This document shows, piece by piece, positions 55,838 to 64,000 of a DNA stretch of 64,000 nucleotides (position 1 is its first letter; each line of letters begins with the position of its first letter). The notes under the pieces are model-generated. The model had not been told where the DNA came from and did no database searches. It saw nothing but the letters and a program-made list of their open reading frames with translations. Location: assembly GCA_009809945.1 (NCBI GenBank), contig WTPW01000026.1, forward strand, positions 174,074 to 238,073, read 5' to 3'. Source of the DNA: Gigaspora margarita. Its lineage: Eukaryota > Glomeromycota > Glomeromycetes > Diversisporales > Gigasporaceae. A program made the position numbers and the translations under genes.

Positions 55838-56275
55838 GTAGACCCAAAACAAAATTAAAAATTAAAAAAAAATTTAAAAAGAAAAAATGAAAAAAATAAA
55901 TAAAAATTAAAAAAAATTAAAAAAATTAAAAAAAAACAAAAATTTATAAAGTAAAAAAAAATTTTAAAATTAGTAAATAAATGATTAAAAAAAATAAAAA
56001 AAAGTAAATATGGAAATATAAAAAAAACATAATAAAAAAAAGTACAGGAATAAAAAAAATTTAAAATTTAAAAATAAAAAAAAATATATTAAAATAAAAA
56101 AAAAGTAGTATCATATACATACGTGCATATATGAAAATAAAAGTAAATTTCAGTTATTCCTTATTATGAGAATAACTAAAAATTTACTTTTTATTTTCAC
56201 TATTGTTTTATTTTGAATTTTAAAAAAATAAACTAAAAAAAAATGATAAAATTAAGAGAATAACTACGCTTAACC
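55838..56275. repeat. A-rich tract and a long hairpin
   Basis: 55850-56110 is TAAAAAAAATTAAA-type low complexity. At about 56134-56200 AAAATAAAAGTAAATTTC and GAAATTTACTTT-like arms fold around TATTCCTTATTATGAGAATA; the same hairpin recurs at 63365-63455. Confidence 0.65.
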
Positions 56276-58267
56276 GGGGGTGAATCACTGGTTACACATG
56301 ATCTGCATATAAGTATTAAAAAATTTTTTTTTTGCTTATATTACATTTTTTCTCTTTTCTAACCAGTTTATTGTGCTATACATCGTGATATTGGGTCACT
56401 TATATGAGTATTGGTTTTTTTTTCTATGTTACTTTTTCTTTCTTCTTTTATAGTACTAACCAGTATTTTTTTTTAACGTTATATGTTGCGTCATTAGGTT
56501 GTCGTTTTGTCATTTTGTCATTCGTTGGTGTAGTTCCTGTTATTGATTCGTCATATACTTGTGCCGTCGTTTATAAGTATAGATTTTTTTTTTGTGCATT
56601 TTTGTTTTTACTTTTGTTTTCTTTTTTTCAAGTTACCTTTTATTTCTTTATAGTACTAACCAGTCTTTTTTACATTGCAAATCGTGTTCTTAGGTTTTAT
56701 CAGTTCGTCATTTGTTGGCGTAGTTCATGGTGTTGATTCGTCATATACTGGTGCCATCGTTTATAAGTGTAGTATTGTCCTATATCTACTTCTTTTAAGA
56801 TAGTAGGTAACTAGAGCGACCTTAGACAGTGATCACTTTGTGTAACCTCACTTGTTACTGTGATTTAACTAAGTCGAAAGGCGTTTTTCAAGAAAACTTA
56901 ACAAAGAAGATTTATGGTAATTTGCAATTATGANAGAGGCAACAATTAAAAGTATATGAAGATACTAGTAACTGTTTAATTTTTGTAGTAAATAAAGGTT
57001 TTATTTATTNAAAGAGTATGAAGACTCGATGTTGAACTTGGGGTCCACATCAGCTGCTTTTATACATTTTTGTTTTTCACAAATGTAACGGTCTATATCT
57101 ATTACATGTGTAATAAATGCTATATCTACTACTAATAAAATATATAGTATAAATAATATAAATGTAATATATGAAATAAATAATATATGTGGTATAAATA
57201 AAATATAGAGTATATATGCTATAAATATGACATGTTTTATAAATGCCATATATGCACTTTGGCGCGCAGTAGATCTCCTAGCCAATGAAATTACAGATCA
57301 CATGATTGATCACTAATTGGTTCCGATCTTGTCACACAGTAGTCGGGTTTGGATGATCTTTAGCTCGTTAGAACCGTCTCAGTGAGCTGATTCTAATGGT
57401 GGTAGTTTCATTCAATTTGGATCAGTGGATCAAGAGTTATGATCGATTTTGTGTTTTATAGCAATTTCTATAGGTTAACAGTAGGTTTTCATTGTACATT
57501 TTGTTCTTACTTTAGTTTTCTTTTTTTTAAGTTACCTGTAGTACTAACCAGTCTTTTTTAGCATTGCATGTCGCATCCTTAGGTTTTGTCATTTCGTCAT
57601 TTGTTGGTGTAGTTCCTGGTATTGATTTCATCATATATTGCACTATTGCTTGTCATGCATTCCTGTGATTTCATTAATGTCTTTGTGCTTGGGGTGTTGT
57701 TTTTCATTGGCCACTTACTGTTGTTTTACTGGTAATACCATTTTCTGGAGCCGTCGTTGATTAGTGTCATATTGCTTCATTAATGGTGACTTTTCTTAGT
57801 GCTATTTTTTCAGTAATTAGTAATAGTTTTTTGATGAAGACGGGCTTATGTATTGGGTTTTGTTGGTGTATTTAAATAGTAAACATTTTTCTGAAATGTT
57901 AGGGTTAGGGTGATTCACAATATTGTGCATCTAGTATGTATATTAGGGTTAAAGCAAAGCGGAGCCAACAGGCGGAGCATAGCTTTGTAGAGAGTTTTGG
58001 TGGTTTTAGCGAAAGATGTCTTTGTTAAAATTAGAATTTACATATAATGCTACTTTAGTTTAGGGTAAAGTTATAGGGTTTAATAAATTAAATTTGTTGC
58101 GTGATGTTTTAATAATTATATAATTATAACGATTGAGTTATTATAAAGAGGGTTTAAATAAATTAAACTCATTACGCGATATTTTAATAAATCTGTAATT
58201 ATGACGTCGAGTTAGTATAAAACGATCTTGCAATATGAAGATGTTGTGTAACCAGTGATTTTCCCCC
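56276..58267. mobile_element. 2.0-kb inverted-repeat element, unclassified
   Basis: GGGGGTGAATCACTGG with TTACACA at the left is inverted at the right as TGTGTAA with CCAGTGATTTTCCCCC (two mismatches in 23). Inside, a phrase set (TAGTACTAACCAGTCTTTTT, GCGTAGTTC, GTTGATTCGTCATATACT) occurs three times, near 56440, 56650 and 57540, plus an ATAAATRYTATA array at 57106-57255. No transposase and no target duplication seen. Confidence 0.65.
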
Positions 58268-58407
58268 AGTGAAAATTAGAAATTCTCTAAAATTAATTAA
58301 TTATTAAAAAAAAAGAATAAAAAAATATGTTTATTTATTGTTTTGTTTTGTTTATTGTTTTTCTCGTGTTTTTACTAGCAGGTAGTATTATAGTTATAAT
58401 TTTAGAG

Positions 58408-58790
58408 ATTATCACAGATTATAATAGGTGGCACTTATTATAATCTGCAAAGATTATACTTTTTAAAAATTTGCACAGATTTTTTGGCAAAAATCTGCGA
58501 AGAACTACAAAAATCCAAATTTTGAAGATTTTTGCAATTTTTGAATCAACATTCTGCACTTATTTGATAAATTTGAAGATTACTACAGATTATTAATGGT
58601 TTTAATTTTTTGATTCTATTATAATCTGTAAATATTATACTTTTTACAGATTTTTGGCAAAAAATCAGCGAAGAACTACAAAAATCTAAATTTTGATGAT
58701 CTTTGCAATTTTTTAAACATAATTCTGCACTTATTTGATAAACTTGAACATTACTGCAGATTATTAATATTTTTATTTTCCCAATATTAT
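58408..58790. repeat. Satellite S1, two tandem units (locus 1)
   Basis: Units of about 180 bp (TATAATCTGCAAAGATTATA at 58438; TATAATCTGTAAATATTATA at 58619), sharing CTGCACTTATTTGATAAA and TACTACAGATTATTAATG. The pair recurs at 63458-63840. Confidence 0.85.
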
Positions 58791-58859
58791 ATTAAATTTT
58801 TTAAAAAATATATTTAATGAACATAAAAATTAAATGCTAAATAATAAAAAGTTCTCTAA

Positions 58860-59065
58860 TTTATATAAAATTTTAAAAAATATGCATTTTAATCTCTTGA
58901 ACATATTTACTTAAGTATTTATAATCAATTTACACAGTAAAATTTGGACTTACTATGTATTGACTACTTGTAATTGCTAAAAAACCTCTTTTACTTGAAA
59001 ATAAACTACCCCAATTTTTAGTATAACTTTTGCTCCAAAAAAAGTAGCTTATTTTTGAACACATA
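58860..59065. repeat. Right half of a foldback element
   Basis: TTTAATCTCTTGAACATATT, then ACACAGTAAAATTTGGACTT, TAGCTTATTTTTGAACACAT follow the right half of 9447-9968. Confidence 0.55.
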
Positions 59066-59850
59066 TAGTAATTAGAACATTACCCAATATTTCAAATTAA
59101 ATACCATGGACCAAGTATACTATAAACAATATCTTACTATGACAATATGTATATTTTTATATTTTTTTGTTTATAGACTTCTAGTACTATAGACTTTTTA
59201 TTTTTAACAAAATTTTTATAATCACTATTTATAATTTTTATTAATATAATATGATTCCATAAAGGTTAGATTTATAGTCACACCTAGTGTTTAAAATTCA
59301 ATGTTCTCAAGGTTCTTAATAAACATTTCAGCTTTTTTAAGAACATTGATATTTAAAAAAGGTTCTCTTATTTGAAAACATTTTATCCTCTTGAAATGTT
59401 CTCAATAAGAACATTTATAAAATTTTTATGTTCTAGATTTACTATTGAGGATAATAAATTATATAAAATGTTCATTAATTGATAATGTGGTTTGATTGAG
59501 ACAAATTCAGTATAAATATATATATGTACATATATATGTATATATATATATGTATTGCATATATGTTTAAAGTTGTACAATATAGATAACAAATAAATAT
59601 TTAAAAAAAATAGTCTTTAAAGATTTTAAAATAATATATTCATTAAATATATTAGCAAAATTTCAGAGCTGATATATATCAATAGTAATCCTTTAGATTA
59701 TAATTGATATGCAATACCTTTGCTAAGTATTATCATTACTGATTATTAACAATATATAACAGAAATTCATTAGATTTTTTCAAAATTTGACAGATATTTT
59801 CTCTATAAATACTAATTAAAATCAGCTCAAATTTTTAATATCAATTATTA

Positions 59851-60198
59851 TAAAACGCACTTATGGTGTTTTATCACCATAGGTAAATTAGATTTGCAAA
59901 TCCGTGTAACAAAAACAAAAAATAAATTTTTATAAAACAAAAAATAAATTTTGATTACTTTAGGGTTAGGATGAGGCCTGGGATTTTATCAGAGCATTAG
60001 TATATACAAAATTTAGCAAGAAATTTTTTTTATTAGAATCCCAGAGTTGGTTTCATAAGCAAAATTTTGAGATATGAATGTTTTTTTAAAAAAATAAACA
60101 AAAAAAACGAAATTTTATATTACACCTAATCTTAAATTTTGATTGGCTATTCTAATAGTTTTGTGTAACATAGTGTAAAACACCATAGGTGCGTTTTA
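59851..60198. mobile_element. MITE copy 2 with TAAAACGCAC ends
   Basis: Same element as 55489-55837 in the same orientation: TAAAACGCACTTATGGTG at the left, CCATAGGTGCGTTTTA at the right, shared interior throughout. Confidence 0.8.
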
Positions 60199-60954
60199 GT
60201 AAAACTCTTTAATATTTATTCAACTATTATATTTTAAAATTTTAGCCAATTTGGATTAATTGTTCTTGAGCAATTATTTGTAAACAATAGTTAATTAAAA
60301 AAAATTATCCATTATTTACTAGTGATTTCTTGAAAACTATTAATCCAAATTGGTTAAAATTTTAATATGTTATGGTTGCTAAATATATTATTTGCAGTAA
60401 AAATTTGAGCCAATTTGGATAATTAGTTATTGAGAAATCATTTGTGAAATTTTGAAAAAACCTGACAAATTTTATAAAAATTGTTAGTAATTGTTATTGG
60501 GTAATTTTATATATAGATGATTTGGGTCAAATGATATGCTAATACTAAGCAAGTAAAAAAGACACAAAGTATTTGTTAGTACGAAGTTTAAATAGTTAAA
60601 TAACAAAGTAATTAGATTCTAATTTATCACATTAACCAATAGTAGTATTAGTAAAATATTATAAAAAGGCTTGTTTTATTATGAGCAAATATGAAAAGCA
60701 CTTGAAGTTTTAATAAATTATTAGAAATTGAATTGTATAATACATTGTATTATATTGAAAAAATGTGAAGAACTATATATAAAGTTTAAAAAATTGTTAA
60801 TAGATAAGCACAAACTTAGTATGTAAATTGTAAGTGTAGAATATGAACATTTTTTAAAAATTATGTTCAATATATTTAATATATAATGAACACTAAAAAG
60901 TTTTGAGAACAATAAAGTTTAAATTATGCTCTTTTGAGACATCAGAAAAGTTTT
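60199..60954. other. AT-rich interior with no gene
   Basis: CCAATTTGGATTAATTGTTC (60247), AATCCAAATTGGTTAAAATT (60340) and GCCAATTTGGATAATTAG (60409) form inverted and direct short repeats. The minus-strand frame at 60721-60912 is of low complexity. Confidence 0.45.
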
Positions 60955-61275
60955 TATAGTGCATATTTGTGCAGATTTTTAAAAAAAACAATTATTAAAA
61001 ATTAATAAAGTTCTGCAACCCTGCTGGTGATCCTTGAAGAAATTTTTTTTAATTTTCTGCGCTGATTTAATTTTCTGCGCAAATTTTTAACAATTAACAA
61101 TTCAATCATCTGCGCACATCAGGGAAGCTTTTTAGTACAGCACTGCACAAATTTTTAAAAAAAAACAATTATTAAAAATTAATGCAGATCTGCAACCCTG
61201 CTGGCAATCATTGAAGAAATTTTTTTTATTTTCTGCGCAGATTTAATTTTCTGTGCAGATCTTTAACAATTAGCT
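60955..61275. repeat. Satellite S2, two tandem units (locus 2)
   Basis: Units at about 60989 and 61166 (period 177), matching 53457-53770 in order, including CTGCGCACAT between units. Confidence 0.85.
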
Positions 61276-61499
61276 ATCAGTAAAAAAAAAATTTTGTATA
61301 TACATTTTTTTATTATTAAAAAAAAAATACATTGTAATATACCCTATATTGGAAATTACTATAAATTTCTAATTATTTTTATTTTATTACAATAATATTT
61401 ATTTTAAATATAATAAATATAAATGTATAATATAAATTTTTTTTTATTACAAAAGTATTATATTATTTTGCATCACAAAAAAAAAAAACACTATCACTT

Positions 61500-62050
61500 C
61501 ACCACAAGAATGTATACAAGAATACCATTAATTTACAACAAGAACAACATAATTCACCACACAAATGCATATAAGTACACCATCAATTCACTACAAAAAT
61601 GCTATCAAGATTACCACAAGAATGTCATCATGTTACCACAAGAATGCTATATAATCAGCACAAAAACGTCGTTGAATCACTACAAGAATGCTACCATTTC
61701 ACTACAAGAACATATACAATACTGTCAATTCACTACAAGAGCACTGTAATTCACTACAAAAATGCATACAAGCATACAACAAAAATGCTGTCAGTTACCA
61801 CGTCACTTTACTTACTACAATGTCAGATCACGACAAAAACACTGTTACTTCACTGCAAAAAGCCCGTAAAAATCAAACAAGAACACCATCGAATCACTAC
61901 AACAATGCTGTCGAATCACCATAACAATGCTATCGAATCACCACAACAACACTGTTGAAGCACCGCAAGAATGCCATCACTTCACTGCAAGAATGACGTT
62001 GAATTACCATGAAATGCTGCAAAATTACCAAGAATGCCATATGGTTACAA
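61500..62050. repeat. Degenerate CACTACAAGAATGC minisatellite
   Basis: Roughly 20 units of 20-30 bp: TTCACTACAAGAATGCTA, TTACCACAAGAATGTCATC, ATCACCACAACAACACTGTT and similar. All three plus frames stay open for long stretches because TAA and TGA are rare in the unit; the overlapping frames argue against a real protein. Confidence 0.75.
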
Positions 62051-62099
62051 TAATTGGGAAAGCACCAGAAAAACTCACAAAAACGCTATAAAAGATCAA

Positions 62100-62716
62100 A
62101 AAATGTATTAGTAACAAAGCTAACAAAAAAAAACAAAGAAAAAAATAAAAAATTACTTATCTTCTAGATTTGTGTAATCTACAATCTATTTTTTTTTTGT
62201 TCTTAAGAAAAAGAATATACTGTAGTAAAAAAAAATAATTATTAGAATCCGAAAACAAAATATAATAAAATAAATTTTAATAAATAAAAAAAAGAGAATC
62301 CAAAAATCAATTAATAAAAAAAAACTTAACTTATAATACGGTACTTAAGATGATCTAAAATAGATCATAATGATCTGATCATGATTTTTGTATTACTGGC
62401 TATTTTTAAAAAAAAGTTAAAAAAATTTTAATAAATAAATACTGATGTATTAATAAAATAAAACATAAATAAAAAAATTAAAAAATAAAAAAATTAAAAT
62501 AATAAAAAATAAAAAAAAATAAAAAAATAAGAAAATAAATAAAAAAAGTGACAAAAAGATTAAAAATTAATAAAGTTAAAAAAAACAATAAAATTAAAAA
62601 AAAATTGAAATTAAATTAAATTAATAAGAATAAAAAATATAAAAAAATTAAAAATAGTAAAAAAAAAAAGTTAAAATATAAAAAAAATCCTGTTTAAAAA
62701 ATATAAAAAAAAATAT
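62100..62716. repeat. A-rich low-complexity tract
   Basis: Mostly TAAAAAAATTAAAAAT variants with one unique patch, TAAGATGATCTAAAATAGATC near 62345 (given in part), which is locally palindromic around GATC. Confidence 0.6.
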
Positions 62717-62720
62717 TTAA

Positions 62721-63084
62721 GTGGTAATCCGCAATTAAAGGGTCAAAATTTTATAGTAAAAATCAGCAGAGTTTTACTAATTACCTTATATAGAAGTAAA
62801 ATGCTGTACATTTCCGATCATAATAAAAAACCCTATAGTAAACAATCAACAAATACTCATATTTGTCATATACTAATGCAATTTGAATAATTTAACTATT
62901 ATTAGAATCAGAAAAGTTGGTTCTGCAAAGTTTAATTAGAAATTATAAAAGGTTTGCTTAGTAAAAAAATACTTTTATATGTAGAAAAGCCCCATTCGCA
63001 CACTATAGANATTTACTATTAAATTCTGCCGTAATTGATTATAAAATGATCATCATTTTTTACCCTTTATTTGCAATTTACCAC
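62721..63084. mobile_element. TTAA-flanked MITE, 364 bp
   Basis: GTGGTAATCCGCAATTAAAG at the left is inverted at the right as CTTTATTTGCAATTTACCAC with a few mismatches. TTAA lies on both sides (62717-62720, 63085-63088). TTAA targets are used by piggyBac and Kolobok elements; the TIR start does not identify which. Confidence 0.7.
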
Positions 63085-63364
63085 TTAAACAAAAAAAAAA
63101 CGTTTAAAAAAAAAACTGTTTAAAAAAAAAAACGTTTAAAAAAAAAAAGGTTTAAAAAAAAATGTTTAAAAAAAAACTATTTTTAAAAAATAAAAAAAAC
63201 TTTTAATTAAGAAATAAAAAATAATAAAAAAATGTTTAAAAAATAATAAAAACAAATAATAATAAAAAAAAATAAAAAAAAACTATACAATAAAATATAT
63301 AAAAAATAAAATAAACAATAAAAAAAATATTAAAAAAAAAGATAAAAAATAAAAAATTTAAAAA

Positions 63365-63455
63365 AGAATAAGCACGTACATAAGAATAAAAGTAAATTCT
63401 AGATATTCTTTATTATAGGAATAACCAGAAATTTACTTTTATTCCTACTATCGTT
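63365..63455. repeat. Long hairpin, second copy
   Basis: AATAAAAGTAAATTCTAG and GAAATTTACTTTTATTCC fold around TATTCTTTATTATAGGAATA. It matches the hairpin at 56134-56200, and as there it precedes an S1 pair. Confidence 0.7.
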
Positions 63456-63457
63456 TT

Positions 63458-63840
63458 ATCGCAGATTATAATAAGCAGTGCCTATTATAATCTGCGAAGA
63501 TTATACTTTTTAAATATTTGCACAGATTTTTTTCTAAAAATCTGCGAAGAACTGCAAAAATCTAAATTTTGAAGATCTTTGCAATTTTTTAAACAAGATT
63601 CTGCACTTATTTGATAAATTTGAAGATTACTACAGATTATTAATATTTTTAATTTCCTAATTCTATTATAATCTGCGAATATTATACTTTTAAATATTTT
63701 CACAGATTTTTGTCAAAAAATCTGTGAAAAACTGCAAAAATCTAAATTTTGAAGATTTTTGCAATTTTTTTAACAAAATTCTGCACTTATTTGATAAATT
63801 TGAACATTACTGCAGATTATTAATGTTTTTATTTTCCCAA
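63458..63840. repeat. Satellite S1, two tandem units (locus 2)
   Basis: Units at about 63485 and 63667 (period 182), closely matching 58408-58790. The pair stops 35 bp before the right end of the large hAT-like element. Confidence 0.85.
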
Positions 63841-64000
63841 TAGAACATAACATTAGATTTGAATTTTAAACACTGGTTATACCTTTATATAATGGGTGGC
63901 AATCATTTCACTGACAATCACTTCACAGACACCCCATTTCACTAACAAATTATTTACTGACAAGTTCATTTTACTGACAGTTTATTTCACTGAAGCTCAT

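Larger units (their letters stand above)
59285..63875. mobile_element. Large hAT-like element, 4.6 kb, non-coding
   Basis: The left end TAGTGTTTAAAATTCAA is inverted at the right as TTGAATTTTAAACACTG (63859-63875). Flanks are GTCACACC (59277-59284) and GTTATACC (63876-63883), matching at 6 of 8 with both differences C versus T. Near the left end GTTCTC/GAGAAC-type motifs are repeated. It carries MITEs, S1 and S2 satellite pairs, a minisatellite and A-rich tracts, but no transposase. Confidence 0.6.

Noticed and set aside
57001-57285. Minus-strand hydrophobic frame that looks like membrane helices
   Set aside because: Produced by the ATAAATRYTATA array; contains N bases.
61423-61958. Three overlapping plus-strand frames of 78-119 codons
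   Set aside because: All frames of the CACTACAAGAATGC minisatellite stay open together; not a sign of coding.

Overview
This window looks like a nuclear scaffold of an arbuscular mycorrhizal fungus (Glomeromycotina, Rhizophagus-like). The reasons are the very high A+T content, short GT-AG introns, remnants of protein kinases with the WI-Y-D-F lead-in and Sel1 repeats typical of the expanded Glomeromycotina kinase families, an F-box gene family, Crypton-like and CACTA-like transposases, and dense small inverted-repeat elements. The organism call rests on protein-family resemblance recognised by eye, not on a search.

Only one gene looks whole: a 396-residue F-box protein at 17197-18387 (minus strand). 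Two broken copies lie on the plus strand at 31990-32640 and 36085-37330. The F-box unit travels with two longer non-coding repeats, called here RepF and R. They recur in the same relative order at several loci, so most of 2.9-38.6 kb derives from repeated duplication of one larger unit, later broken by small transposons.

Layout. 0-7.8 kb: Tourist-like elements, R copy 1, and a pair of about 0.7-kb inverted arms carrying a small ORF. 7.9-12.4 kb: a minus-strand kinase pseudogene split by two hAT-like insertions with clean 8-bp target duplications; the larger one holds further nested elements. 12.4-20.4 kb: RepF copies, foldback elements and the intact F-box gene. 20.4-23.2 kb: an unidentified GC-richer insert, another GC-richer block, an assembly gap and a long palindrome. 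23.25-25.5 kb: a Crypton-like tyrosine-recombinase element bounded by perfect 23-bp inverted repeats. 25.5-38.6 kb: R and RepF copies, two F-box pseudogenes, and hAT and mariner-type MITEs. 39.7-42.4 kb: two TA-flanked elements, the second filled with an array of alternating palindromes. 42.4-46.7 kb: a nearly full-length but decayed CACTA transposase gene, itself hit by two MITEs. 48.2-52.7 kb: a Sel1/kinase fragment and a decayed multi-exon gene of unknown family. 53-64 kb: satellite dimers, minisatellites, a 2-kb inverted-repeat element and a 4.6-kb non-coding hAT-like element.

No genes form an operon or pathway here. What the window mainly records is the order of insertions: several can be dated relative to one another because a related copy elsewhere in the window preserves the empty site. 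The most unusual items are the inverted-repeat-bounded tyrosine-recombinase element, the palindrome array and a minisatellite built around a tandem G-A hairpin motif. No tRNA, rRNA or CRISPR array was seen.
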